Counted from the first letter of the stretch, positions 48,822 to 58,239 are shown. The stretch is DNA of 64,000 nucleotides from Laspinema palackyanum D2c (GCF_025370875.1 NZ_JAMXFD010000004.1:94835-158834); one strand, 5' to 3'. Notes: generated by a model from the letters alone, not told the origin. A program made the numbers and translations.

Positions 48822-51227
48822 ATGGACTTTTCAATCGCTACACTACTGGCAAATTTTACCGATGATAAATCGGTCGCTCCCAAGATCTTAGAGAAGAAAT
48901 TGGGGTGTCAGGATGAAAAAAGCACGCGCTACTTACAAATCGCGCTCGATGCGTTGGAAAAAATCGGCGTGCTTGTTAAGGATAAAGGTCGATATCGGCG
49001 GGTTTGGGAAGAAAGTCTCGTAGAAGCAAAACTGCGCTGCTCTAGCAAGGGGTTTTGCTTTGCGATTCAGGATACGGAGGGGACGGAGGATATTTACATC
49101 CGCGAATGCCATTTGAGTAATGCTTGGAATGGCGATCGCGTGTTGGTGAATATCATTAAAGAAGGCTCTCGTCGTCGTTCTCCTGAAGGCGAGGTGAAGT
49201 TAATCCTCGAACGTGCCAACCCGTCGGTACTGGCAAGAGTCAAGCAAACGGGAAATCGCTATTTAGCGGTTCCTTTAGACGATCGCTTGTTATTTGAACT
49301 GGACCTCAAACAAAATGGGGTTTCCCTCGCCGATGCCGTCGAACATCTGGTTCATGTCGAAGTGTTGCGTTATGCTCTCGGCAGCAATCCCCCCCTCGGG
49401 CGCGTCGCACAAATCCTGGGATCCGATGCAGAAGATGCCAATGATCTGGATATTGTTTGCTGTAAGCATGACTTGCCTCGCGCTTTCCCCCAAGTTGTTC
49501 TCGATGCGATCGCCGATTTACCCAAACCCCTGCGAAAGGCTGAGATTAAAGGGCGCTTAGACCTCCGCAGTCTCCAAACCATTGCTTTGATGCCCGCATC
49601 CAGACTCCGCAGTTCCATTCCCACGGTGGAACAAGCTTTTAGTCTGGAAACGCTCAAAAGTGGCGAGTGGCGTCTATCCATTCACGTATCAGATGTCGCC
49701 CACTATGTCAAGCCAGATACGGCGTTGGATCGGGAAGCTCGCAAGCGATCGGTGTCGGCACATCTAGGGGATATGGTATTGCCGATTATTCCTGAACAGT
49801 TGGCTTTGGATTCCTGCTCGTTGCTGACGGGGGAAGACCGCCTCGCGGTTTCGGTGTTAGTCATTTTAGATGATGATGGGGTGGTGGATTTTGAAATTAA
49901 ACCCAGTGTCATCAAGGTTGATTATCAAGTGAGCGATCGCCAAGCACAACCGATTCTGGATAAATTGCAGGAAAAACACCTTGATCCCGAAATCATCCCC
50001 GCTTGGTGGTTGGAGTTTCGAGAACGTCAAAAATCTCTGGAAGAGCCTGAACCTTTACCGGAGGCGATCGCTCAAACTCTGGAAAAAATGTTCCAACTCA
50101 GCTATGCCATGCAAAACTGGCGGCGCGCGCGCGGGGGATTTGACCTGAATCTGCCCCCCAACCAATATGGCATTTGCCCCTCGGTTTATAACGATGAAGG
50201 TGCAGAGGGGGCGATTTCTCTGTCTTCTCACATGACCGCCCAAGGGATGCTCTGTGAATTTACAATTCTGGCTAACCAACTGGTCGCCACTCACTTGCAG
50301 CAATTAGGGGTTCCGGGAATTTACCGCATCCAAGCGGCACCGGACCTGGAACAAGTCGATGAGCTGATCAAACTCGCCAGTAATATGGGGGTAGAAGTCC
50401 TGCTTGATGACCCCGAAGAAGTGACTCCCATTGACTTCCAAGACTTTACTGAGGTCTTTGCCGCCTCTGGGTGCGAGCGAGTTCTCACTTATCTCTTGGA
50501 AGATACCTTAAAACCTGCCAGCTATAGCACAAATCCGGGTTCTCACTTCGGACTGGCTTTAAGCACAGGTTATACTCACTTCTGCTCCCCCGTCCAGCGG
50601 TATGCGGACCTGTTGGTCCAACGCTTGTTAAAAACGGTGTTTGAAGAAGGACGCGATCGCAAATCCGCTCGGTCTAAAGAATACGTCGATCTGCACAGCA
50701 GTCACAGTCACGGCGAAATCTCTTGGAACGTTCTGCCTCCCACGACTCACAGCGACTTTGAGAGTCATTTTGCCACTATCGTCGGTCACCTGAGCGATCG
50801 CGAAAAGCTCACCCACGAAGCAGAAGCGGACCTCCAAGGACTCAAAAAAGCCGGACTGATGAAGGCACGCACCGGCGAAACCTTCAGCGGATTAATCACC
50901 GGCGTTCAATCCTACGGATTCTTTGTCGAAATCGAAGTCGAAGGACCCGAAGGCATTCCTCTGCGTCTGGAAGGACTTGTCCATGTTTCCTCCCTCAAAG
51001 ATGACTGGTATGAGTATCGTTCTCGCCTGCAAACTCTCGTTGGTCGGAAAAATCGCAAGCAATACAGCTTAGGCGATATCGTCGAAGTTCAAGTTAAAAG
51101 TGTGGATTACTACCGTCAACAAATCGACCTCGTGGCAGTCGGTGGCGGCAGTGAAGCCAGTGGCGAAGACTACACCGAATATCGTGAGCGCGAACGCAAT
51201 TACTATGATTACGAGGAAGATATTTAA
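48822..51227 (+). CDS. RNB/RNase II-family protein with degenerate active site (Zam-like)
   Basis: 801 residues. An N-terminal winged-helix segment (residues 1-65) and cold-shock-like domains precede the RNB domain (about 245-600), and an S1 domain closes the protein (about 690-780, GETFSGLITGVQSYGFFVEI). The family signature HFGLALSTGYTHFCSPVQRYADLL is present. At the metal site, where active enzymes have IDxxxxxDxDDA after the DLRxLxT strand, this protein reads ALMPASRLRSSIPTVEQAF, without the aspartates. The frame is intact on both sides, so it is not a frameshift. The Synechocystis Zam protein (acetazolamide resistance) is an RNB-family relative and this may be its counterpart; it is probably an RNA-binding rather than an RNA-cutting protein. 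Confidence 0.85.
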   Translation: MDFSIATLLANFTDDKSVAPKILEKKLGCQDEKSTRYLQIALDALEKIGVLVKDKGRYRRVWEESLVEAKLRCSSKGFCFAIQDTEGTEDIYIRECHLSNAWNGDRVLVNIIKEGSRRRSPEGEVKLILERANPSVLARVKQTGNRYLAVPLDDRLLFELDLKQNGVSLADAVEHLVHVEVLRYALGSNPPLGRVAQILGSDAEDANDLDIVCCKHDLPRAFPQVVLDAIADLPKPLRKAEIKGRLDLRSLQTIALMPASRLRSSIPTVEQAFSLETLKSGEWRLSIHVSDVAHYVKPDTALDREARKRSVSAHLGDMVLPIIPEQLALDSCSLLTGEDRLAVSVLVILDDDGVVDFEIKPSVIKVDYQVSDRQAQPILDKLQEKHLDPEIIPAWWLEFRERQKSLEEPEPLPEAIAQTLEKMFQLSYAMQNWRRARGGFDLNLPPNQYGICPSVYNDEGAEGAISLSSHMTAQGMLCEFTILANQLVATHLQQLGVPGIYRIQAAPDLEQVDELIKLASNMGVEVLLDDPEEVTPIDFQDFTEVFAASGCERVLTYLLEDTLKPASYSTNPGSHFGLALSTGYTHFCSPVQRYADLLVQRLLKTVFEEGRDRKSARSKEYVDLHSSHSHGEISWNVLPPTTHSDFESHFATIVGHLSDREKLTHEAEADLQGLKKAGLMKARTGETFSGLITGVQSYGFFVEIEVEGPEGIPLRLEGLVHVSSLKDDWYEYRSRLQTLVGRKNRKQYSLGDIVEVQVKSVDYYRQQIDLVAVGGGSEASGEDYTEYRERERNYYDYEEDI

Positions 51228-51293
51228 TCTCCCTTGAATCCTCTCATGATTAGCACTGGGTCCGACAGCAAAAACTCGGACAGACAATGGATA

Positions 51294-51325
51294 AAGCCCG
51301 CCTGATCGCGGGCTTAATTTTTAAA
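51294..51325 (+). terminator. Rho-independent terminator after the RNB gene
   Basis: AAGCCCGC (51294-51301) pairs with GCGGGCTT (51308-51315), followed by AATTTTTAAATTTTT. Confidence 0.85.
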
Positions 51326-51570
51326 TTTTTTAATCCCATCCAGGATAAAATATCTCGTCGCCCCCCTCCCTCGCCTGACTAGACAATCGAGATTTGTAGG
51401 CGGGATTGGCTATTCATGGATTTATTGAAAGGATTTATTTACCCCACTCCTCATCTATTTACAAACTTGGCCGAGAATGATAAAATAATATCCAGTCAAT
51501 GTTATTCTCAAACTTGGCCTAAACCGCTTTAATCGTTAAATCCTCCCTGAATGAATCAACAAAGGAGACT

Positions 51571-52194
51571 ATTATCAACGATAAAAACAGACCTTTAATC
51601 CTCGGCATATCCGGCGCATCGGGGTTAATTTATGCCGTGCGAACCGTTAAATTTTTGTTAGAGGCAGACTATCGCGTTGAACTGGTGGCATCTAAATCAA
51701 CCTATATGGTTTGGCAAGCCGAAGAGAATGTTAGGATGCCTGCGGAACCCGCACAACAAGAGATATTTTGGCGCGATCGCGCTGGAAGTGTCACCGAGGG
51801 TAAACTGACTTGTCATCCCTGGCAAGATGTGGGTGCAAATATTGCCAGTGGTTCCTTCCGAACTGTAGGAATGCTGGTGATTCCTTGTAGTATGAGTACC
51901 GTTGCAAAAATAGCTACGGGATTGAGTTCTAGCTTATTAGAACGAGCGGCAGATGTTCAACTTAAAGAAGGTCGAAAACTGGTCGTTGTCCCTCGGGAAA
52001 CGCCCTTTAGTTTGATTCATTTACGGAATTTAACGACCTTGGCAGAAGCGGGTGCAAGAATTGTCCCGGCGATTCCCGCTTGGTATCACAAACCTCAAAC
52101 GATTGAGGATTTAGTGGATTTTACCATCGCCCGGGCATTGGATCAATTTGACATTGACTGCGTACCGATTCGACGGTGGGAAGGGCATCCCTGA
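51571..52194 (+). CDS. ubiX: UbiX-like flavin prenyltransferase, probable ATT/ATC start
   Basis: About 207 residues. The frame encodes the flavin-binding N-terminus ILGISGASGLIYAVR and, later, PCSMSTVAKIATGLSSSLLE and RKLVVVPRETPFS, all UbiX hallmarks. UbiX makes the prenylated FMN cofactor used by UbiD-type decarboxylases. The first ATG/GTG/TTG in the frame is GTG 51637, which lies after the essential glycine motif and would remove it. Upstream to the stop at 51520 the only start-like codons are CTG, ATT and ATC. AAAGGAG at 51561-51567 sits 3 nt before ATT 51571 and 6 nt before ATC 51574, so a non-AUG start is likely. A sequencing error is the alternative. Confidence 0.88.
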   Translation: MINDKNRPLILGISGASGLIYAVRTVKFLLEADYRVELVASKSTYMVWQAEENVRMPAEPAQQEIFWRDRAGSVTEGKLTCHPWQDVGANIASGSFRTVGMLVIPCSMSTVAKIATGLSSSLLERAADVQLKEGRKLVVVPRETPFSLIHLRNLTTLAEAGARIVPAIPAWYHKPQTIEDLVDFTIARALDQFDIDCVPIRRWEGHP

Positions 52195-52299
52195 AGCAGT
52201 CAGGAGGCCCAAAGGGAATACAGGATGCTAAAATAAGTCCGGGGAAGCGGTGAAACTGTGGAAATCCCTGGCCGGGATTAATGAATTAGAAAATAAAAT

Positions 52300-53091
52300 A
52301 TGCGTGAATTTCGGAATGTACTGCTGTTGGTTGTCTTGGGGGGATTGACAATTTTTGCTCTGCAAAATACGTCGCCATCCCTGTCTTTGGTGTTTTTAGG
52401 CATGAGGTCTATTGCGCTACCTCTGTCTCTCTGGATTCTAGCAGCGATCGCCCTGGGTGCTGTGACTGCCTGGGCGATCGCCATTCTATTCGGGCTCTAT
52501 CATTATTGGGATACCCGCAACCCCAGACCCCGCAACCGCCAGCGTCCTCTGGAACCCGTCAACCCCCCACCACCTCGGGGAAATCGGAGTGAACCCCCCT
52601 CCCCACGCTATAACGCCACAGTGATTCAGGATGATGTCTCCAATCGTTTCAACCGTACTGGGGAAACAGGCAGTCGCATCCCCGTTCCCAACTCCAGGGA
52701 ATTAGAAGAAGAAAACTGGATTGATGAAGATGAAGACTTCATCGATGAACCCAATCCTCAACCCTTTCCTCAATCAGGGGAGGGCTACAATTACGAAGTC
52801 GTCCGAGAACCCGTTGCCGAGTCTTGGGTGGGATCCAGCTATTCCTACAGTTATGATCAGAATCGAGAATCTGGCGGGGATAAAGGCAATTCCCCCTACG
52901 ATGCAGATTACCGACTTGTCACCCCACCCCCCTCAGTAGAAAAACCCGTAGAGGAACAACTCTCAGAGGAAACATCCCCAGAGGCGATCGTTGAACCAAC
53001 TCTGGAAGAATTGCCGACGCCAGAACCCCCCAGCAGTAACAGTTCCGGCGATGATTGGACCACGATTCGCCGTCGCCGTGACGAGTGGTAA
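52300..53091 (+). CDS. LapA-domain membrane protein with acidic disordered tail
   Basis: 263 residues. Two membrane helices (about 5-24 and 42-67) with the LapA-type sequence VVLGGLTIFALQNTSPSLSLVFLG. From residue 75 the chain is low-complexity, rich in Pro, Asn, Glu, Asp and Ser, and ends in SSGDDWTTIRRRRDEW. LapA proteins of proteobacteria link to lipopolysaccharide assembly; in cyanobacteria the role is not established. The tail may recruit a partner at the inner membrane. Confidence 0.78.
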   Translation: MREFRNVLLLVVLGGLTIFALQNTSPSLSLVFLGMRSIALPLSLWILAAIALGAVTAWAIAILFGLYHYWDTRNPRPRNRQRPLEPVNPPPPRGNRSEPPSPRYNATVIQDDVSNRFNRTGETGSRIPVPNSRELEEENWIDEDEDFIDEPNPQPFPQSGEGYNYEVVREPVAESWVGSSYSYSYDQNRESGGDKGNSPYDADYRLVTPPPSVEKPVEEQLSEETSPEAIVEPTLEELPTPEPPSSNSSGDDWTTIRRRRDEW

Positions 53092-53100
53092 GCATCCAAG

Positions 53101-53187
53101 TTCGTAGTAACGACTTCAGTCGTTCTCTTAGTTCTTAGTAACGACTTCAGTCGTTCTCTTCAGTTCGTAGTAACGACTTCAGTCGTT
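53101..53187. repeat. Three tandem copies of a 31-nt palindromic repeat
   Basis: Each copy contains AACGACTTCAGTCGTT, a perfect palindrome, within TTCGTAGTAACGACTTCAGT; copies start at about 53101, 53132 and 53163. It follows the LapA gene and could act as a terminator-like stem or an insertion hot spot. Confidence 0.9.
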
Positions 53188-53941
53188 TCTTCACTTCGTC
53201 ATCAATTCAACCCGCCAACAGGATTCTGCTACCTCTGGTCTTTTCCCATTAAAAGAGGGACCCCACCCTAACCCTCCCCTTGCCAAGGGGAGGGGACCGG
53301 AGGTGAATTTAATAAAACTGCAAATTATCATCGGCAAACTTGATTCTGATGAAAGTGAGATGAAAATCTGAGCCCTAGGGTGGCGTTACCCCTCAGCAGG
53401 ACCCCCGGAAAAGGGCGATCGCATTGCAGGTTCCGGATTACTGATCGATGCCCGATGAGTCGCAGAAATGGGGATTGCAGAATGCAGATTCAAAAGGGAG
53501 AGGGTCCTGAGAGGGCCTTGGTTTGGGGTGGGAAAACGGACTGAGACTTTATCTTATTTTTATGGTGGAGACTCGGGCAAAGATGGTATTATTTTTTCCC
53601 GTGGTACTGGATAACCGATCAGGAGAGACCCCCTTGTAATCTTTGCGATTATCTTATGTTCGATTGCGAAAATGCAATTTTGCAACATTGGATGCAGAAC
53701 CTGTAAGACAAAGGGACTTGAGACGGCCCCCGATGAGCCATGAGACCCAATGCCAGACCCTAAACGATAAGGGTGCGTTGGCAGGGAATCCCCCCGTATT
53801 TACCCGTAAGACAGTTCGCTATTGCCAGTCTGGGTAAGACGGGCGATCGCCCTATTCATTCAATTTGACCATTCCCTTGAAATACCAGTTTAGGCGAGGA
53901 ACGCCCTGGTGCAGTGTAAACCCAAGTTAAAGGAGCCAATC
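53188..53941. other. Noncoding region before the primase-helicase
   Basis: About 750 bases. The hairpin CCCTCCCCTT/AAGGGGAGGG lies at 53272-53294 in a CCCCACCCTAACCCTCCCC-type cyanobacterial repeat. A 64-codon frame at 53643-53837 has no ribosome binding site and I do not accept it. The promoter of the next gene should lie in the last part. Confidence 0.5.
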
Positions 53942-56410
53942 GTGTTCAATTCTACCCGTGATGCCAGCATTTCTGCTGAATTCCTGTCTGCATCTGCCAA
54001 GGTTGCCGGTGGGAGTCCTTTTAATATGCTCAACTGGGTAGAAACCTTAGAACCCGTGGCTGGAAAGAAAAATCGCTATATTTGCCCAGTCTGCCAGGGA
54101 CAGAATCTAACGGTTGATCCCCAAAGCGGGGCCTATCAATGTTGGAATGGTTGCGAATGTAAGGACATTCGCGCCACCTTGGGCGATCGCCCCACTTCAG
54201 TCATGTCCCAGGGATCATCCCGGCAAAAGACTATCCAGAAAACCGCTAAACCCGCCCCCTTCCCCGAGGGACAGCCGGTTTTAGCAAGGTTGCGCCAACC
54301 GGGAATTCCCCCTAAATCCCAAAAACTCTCGTTTCAACCCAAAGGGGTCCCGAATCATGCTGTAGAAATCCGGTACAACTACAGCGAGACTCAGGTGGTG
54401 TATCGGTTTGAATGGTTGGACCCCAAACAACGCAAGGGTCATAAAAAAACTTTTCGTCAATGTCATTTGAATGAGGATGGATTGCCGATTTGGAGTAAAG
54501 GGAATGACCCCTGGAAAGCCTATCGAGAAACCGAGGCATTGGCAGCCAGCGCCCGCGTAGTGGAGGGGTTTCCGGTGTTGTTATTGCTGGAAGGGGAAGG
54601 CTGTGTGGAAATTGCCCGAACTTTGGGGTTAGCTGCGGTGACGTTTCAAGGAAGCGCCTGGACGGATGTCGAAATTGAGAGTTTTTTGATTCGCTTGCGC
54701 CATGCCAACGAGAAGGCAACGATCGCAGTCCTCCCCGATCGCGATGACACTGGACGGAAAAAGGCGGCAAAGGTGGCGGCAGCAGCAGCAAAAGTGGGGG
54801 TTCCCTGTCTGGAACTGGACCCGACTCAGATTGATCCCGACTTGCCAGAAAAGGGAGATATTCGGGAAATGCTGGAAAATTCGGCAATTCCCTCAGACTT
54901 GATTCAACGGTTAGAGGGGGTGATTCGCCAAGGGACTCAGCGGAACTCGCAGACCCTGGAAAGCGAGAGTTACGATAGTTTTTTCCCGGTGGTGGAGTTT
55001 AACCAGGCGATCGTCAAGTTCCTCTATGGCGATCGCCCGTGGATATGCGTCAACAATACCCTCTATGCATGGCAGGGGACCTACTACGAAGCCTCACCGA
55101 ATGCGGTAGAACTCTATCGGATTACCCAATTTTGCAATTCCTTTCCCATTGATGTTAAAGGTCACATTCGCTATCCTTACGCCAGTTCCAGCAGTGTGAA
55201 AAAAGCCCTGGAATGGGTGAAATTGATGTTTGCGATCGCCCCGGGACGGGTGAATCCCCCGGGACTGAATTGCACTAATGGGGTTCTCCAACTCTCCTTT
55301 ACTCGCAAGGGTCAGCCGTCTTGGAAGCTGGTCCCCCATGACCCCCGCCAGCATTTTTATCTCTATCAACCCCTGGTGACTTATGACCCGGAGGCGGATC
55401 CGACAGACTGCGATCGCCTCCTGGAATGTCTGGAACCCCAATATCGGGATATTTTCCTAAAAACCATCGCCGCATCTCTGGATTTAGAATCCGTCCGTCG
55501 GTTGAAAGGACGAATGGTCAAAGCATTACTTGCCAAGGGAGATGGCAACAATGGGAAGGATAGTTTGCGGGAAGTGACGGCGATGCTGTATGGCTATCAG
55601 GGACTGACCTCGGTTTCTGTGGAAGCCTTTGAACAAGCCGATCGCGGACGGTTGTTTCCCGTTGCCCGATTGGAGGGGTCTCGGGTGAACTGGCCCTCGG
55701 AAAATCGCAATGCGGAGGCCCTGGACCGCCTCCAATGCTTGAAAATTGCCATTACCGGCGATCGGTCCTTTGTGATTGAACGCAAAGGCAAAGATGATTA
55801 TGAAACCGCGATTAATGCGGTGTTTATCTTTAACTGGAACGATATCCCGGAACTCGCTGGAGTGATGGAAGCGATTCGCAGTCGTTATGCGGTCCTCCCG
55901 TTTACGAAAACCTTTGCCGTCAATCCCAACCCGCGACGCGGGGAATTGCCTGCGGATCCTCGATTCAAATATGACCCAGAGTTTTTAAAATCCAAGGTCC
56001 TGCCTGCTTATCTGAACCGCCTCTTGGATGCCTTGCAACGGTTGATGCGCGATGGGATTGACTATAGTCCCACCCAAGAAGCGATGACGGAGATTCAATG
56101 CGCCTCTGAACATCTGTGGCAGTTTGTCAAGGATTCGGGTTTGGTGGAGGACCCAGATTCCCGAGTCTATGTCCCTGAGATTTGGCAAAAATTGCGGCAA
56201 TGGTATCAGGATAACGGGATTCTCCAGGTGGAAGTCAGCGATCGCGGTCGGGAGAAATTGCTGTGGTACGATTTACCTTCAGCCAGCGATCGGCATTGCA
56301 AAACCTTAAATCAGGTCCCGGTTCGTCTCTTGTCCATGTTTCCGAAAGCCAAGAAAGGCGGGGATGAACAAGGTACATTTTTGAGGGGTTTAAAATGGCA
56401 TAATCCTTAA
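53942..56410 (+). CDS. Primase-helicase: zinc finger, TOPRIM-like and SF3 helicase domains
   Basis: 822 residues from GTG 53942, which has AAAGGAG 7 nt upstream; a GTG eleven codons earlier is in frame. A zinc finger lies near residue 50 (YICPVCQ ... YQCWNGCEC). A TOPRIM-like part follows (LLLLEGEGCVEIARTLG, then IAVLPDRDDTGRKKAAKVAA). The C-terminal half is a P4/D5-type superfamily 3 helicase with Walker A GDGNNGKDSL and the downstream INAVFIFNWNDIPEL and RYAVLPFTKTF. Such proteins start replication of phages, plasmids and satellites, and many copies exist in filamentous cyanobacteria. No integrase, capsid or att site is visible here. The gene ends in a strong shared terminator. Confidence 0.82.
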   Translation: MFNSTRDASISAEFLSASAKVAGGSPFNMLNWVETLEPVAGKKNRYICPVCQGQNLTVDPQSGAYQCWNGCECKDIRATLGDRPTSVMSQGSSRQKTIQKTAKPAPFPEGQPVLARLRQPGIPPKSQKLSFQPKGVPNHAVEIRYNYSETQVVYRFEWLDPKQRKGHKKTFRQCHLNEDGLPIWSKGNDPWKAYRETEALAASARVVEGFPVLLLLEGEGCVEIARTLGLAAVTFQGSAWTDVEIESFLIRLRHANEKATIAVLPDRDDTGRKKAAKVAAAAAKVGVPCLELDPTQIDPDLPEKGDIREMLENSAIPSDLIQRLEGVIRQGTQRNSQTLESESYDSFFPVVEFNQAIVKFLYGDRPWICVNNTLYAWQGTYYEASPNAVELYRITQFCNSFPIDVKGHIRYPYASSSSVKKALEWVKLMFAIAPGRVNPPGLNCTNGVLQLSFTRKGQPSWKLVPHDPRQHFYLYQPLVTYDPEADPTDCDRLLECLEPQYRDIFLKTIAASLDLESVRRLKGRMVKALLAKGDGNNGKDSLREVTAMLYGYQGLTSVSVEAFEQADRGRLFPVARLEGSRVNWPSENRNAEALDRLQCLKIAITGDRSFVIERKGKDDYETAINAVFIFNWNDIPELAGVMEAIRSRYAVLPFTKTFAVNPNPRRGELPADPRFKYDPEFLKSKVLPAYLNRLLDALQRLMRDGIDYSPTQEAMTEIQCASEHLWQFVKDSGLVEDPDSRVYVPEIWQKLRQWYQDNGILQVEVSDRGREKLLWYDLPSASDRHCKTLNQVPVRLLSMFPKAKKGGDEQGTFLRGLKWHNP

Positions 56411-56431
56411 TTTTAAGCAGAATTTACGATT

Positions 56432-56481
56432 AAAATAGGGTTTCCAACTCAGCCATAAATGGAGTCAGAAACCCTATTTTT
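56432..56481. terminator. Shared convergent terminator
   Basis: AAAATAGGGTTTC (56432-56444) pairs with GAAACCCTATTTT (56468-56480), 13 bp, between two convergent genes and with T residues after the right arm. Confidence 0.85.
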
Positions 56482-56503
56482 AGGTTAATATTTGTCAATT
56501 TGT

Positions 56504-57691
56504 TTAATGTTTTGCGGCTTCAGCTTCATAACATTTGAGCAGCAAAGGTGCAAGTTTGTCTAAGTCACTAATATCAGAAATAACCACTCGGGATGCTGCG
56601 CCTCCCACGGAGGCAGAGACTTCTTGGATTTCAAACCCAGCAGCAAGGGGTCGAATTTCATCAAGGGGGAGTCGGGTGATAAAACTCTTTTTCTTTAGGG
56701 TTAGATAGAATCGTAAAAACCACCAAGTTGTTTTACCCAGATTGATGCCAAAGTAGGAAACTGTATCTTTATGATTGAGTTCAAATTTATAAGCGGTGGA
56801 AGTTGCTGCGATCGCTTTTACTTTTTCAAACGCGGCTTTTTCTTCTTCAGTAGTTACAATTTTTGAGTCTGGATCATCAAGTTCCGAGTCATCATCATCC
56901 GCTGTGGAAGTTGGTGGGGTCGGTAGGGTCGCCAAGGAACTGGGTTGCTGCATTTCCTGAGTAAGCGATCGCGTCATCAATTCTAATAGACAGGTTTGAA
57001 TTGCTTTTTTGGCGATCGGTTTGAACTGCTCAATTTTTTTACTCGTTATTTTTCCTTCAATGGCATAGCCGCCATCAAGTTTAGTCAACTCCCCCATTAA
57101 AAAGCGAACTAATTCGTCTGAAGGATCCTTTAAAAGATTTCCGATTAAAACGGCCATTCCTTTGACAAAAACCATTTCTTCGGCTTCGATTTTAATGGCG
57201 ACGCTATCAAAGTTATCGCGGTGAAATAGCTTGAGAATTTCTAAATCTTTAGGCTGATAGCTAAAGAGATTAAAGATAAAAAATGGCTCAATGTCCATGA
57301 GATTTTGATTGCGCAGATCCGTGAAAAATCGATATTCAACCCCGTTGCTACAAATGCCGACTTTAGCGGAAAGTTTCGCATCAAAATAGGTCTTTAACTG
57401 CCCATCATGAATTTCTGGTTTTTCGTTGCGGGCTTTGGCTTCAACCAACATAACGATTGTATCATTAATGGCGATCGCATAGTCTACTTTATTGAAGTGC
57501 CCTGCCTTTTTCTTGAGAGCAACATCAGCGATCGATTCGGGTATTACTTCGGAAGGGTCCCAAATATCATATCCCAGGGTATGTAAGAACGGTAAAATAA
57601 GCTGTTGCTTTGTGGCTTCTTCTCCAACAACCAAATCGGCATTCTTCCGAACTCGTTCCGCAACCTTGGCGATCTCTTCCGCGAATCCCAT
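56504..57691 (-). CDS. HsdR_N-like PD-(D/E)xK nuclease-domain protein
   Basis: 395 residues from ATG 57691, chosen for GGAG about 7 nt upstream; GTG 57727 is in frame. The N-terminal domain resembles the HsdR N-terminal nuclease fold: TKQQLILPFLHTLGYDIWDP, then KVDYAIAINDTIVMLVEAKA with the Asp and ExK of the PD-(D/E)xK site. The helicase part of true HsdR is missing. After an acidic linker (TADDDDSELDDPDSK) the C-terminal domain (about 310-395) has YKFELNHKDTVSYFGINLGK and looks like a separate nucleic-acid or adaptor module. It is an orphan: no HsdM or HsdS is present. It reads away from the small-RNA array at 57911. Confidence 0.8.
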   Translation of the reverse strand: MGFAEEIAKVAERVRKNADLVVGEEATKQQLILPFLHTLGYDIWDPSEVIPESIADVALKKKAGHFNKVDYAIAINDTIVMLVEAKARNEKPEIHDGQLKTYFDAKLSAKVGICSNGVEYRFFTDLRNQNLMDIEPFFIFNLFSYQPKDLEILKLFHRDNFDSVAIKIEAEEMVFVKGMAVLIGNLLKDPSDELVRFLMGELTKLDGGYAIEGKITSKKIEQFKPIAKKAIQTCLLELMTRSLTQEMQQPSSLATLPTPPTSTADDDDSELDDPDSKIVTTEEEKAAFEKVKAIAATSTAYKFELNHKDTVSYFGINLGKTTWWFLRFYLTLKKKSFITRLPLDEIRPLAAGFEIQEVSASVGGAASRVVISDISDLDKLAPLLLKCYEAEAAKH

Positions 57692-57964
57692 GTTGTACTC
57701 CAGTGGTTTTGCTTGTATTTTTTTCACTACATTACCACTTTAGGTAGATCCGGGTCGAGATATCTTTATATTAAGATAAATTTTTTTACGTGTCTTTACA
57801 ATATTCGGCTATAGAATATGGCGATCGCCCCAAGGGACAGCAACCCTGTTCGGAGTGGGACCAGGACCAGCCCCCCTTTGAACCGCCCCAGGTGATCCCA
57901 GGGAAGAGAAGCAGGTTCTATCGGGAGATGGATAAATATTCTAAAAAAGTCCGATACAGTAGAA

Positions 57965-58021
57965 ACATAAGAAACCGCACCGAGATTCTGGTGTTCATGA
58001 CACAGACCTAACGGTCTTTTT
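57965..58021 (+). ncRNA. Array small RNA, unit 1
   Basis: The -10 box is TACAGT (57955-57960). The RNA is predicted to run from ACATAAGAAACC to the T-run after GACCTAACGGTC. Stems: CACC/GGTG and GTGTTCATGACAC. The second terminator is 58040-58081 (CAATCCCACC/GGTGGGATTG). Ends are predicted. Confidence 0.65.
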
Positions 58022-58239
58022 AGTAAATTAAATTAAGAGACAATCCCACCTGTGGCAACATTGGTGGGATTGTTGGTTTTTAGATTTTCTTTGCTCCGTA
58101 TGACCTTGAGTCAAACTCGTTACAAACCAGATTTGGTAAAGTTTTCATTGCTGTTGCAGAAAGTTCTCTACCTGTGGAGGTAGCAGCAGGTTCTATCTCT
58201 AGATAGATAAATTGCTCTAACGGTTCAGCTATCTTTAGA

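Noticed and set aside
49555..49660. Compensated frameshift hiding the RNB active site
   Set aside because: The alternative frames over this stretch give stops or no Asp-rich motif, so the loss of the aspartates is real in this sequence.
51637..52194. Short UbiX-like gene starting at GTG 51637
   Set aside because: It would lack the GISGASG flavin-binding loop, which is encoded intact just upstream behind a strong ribosome binding site.
53643..53837. 64-residue open frame before the primase-helicase
   Set aside because: Starts at TTG without a ribosome site and has a composition unlike coding sequence here.
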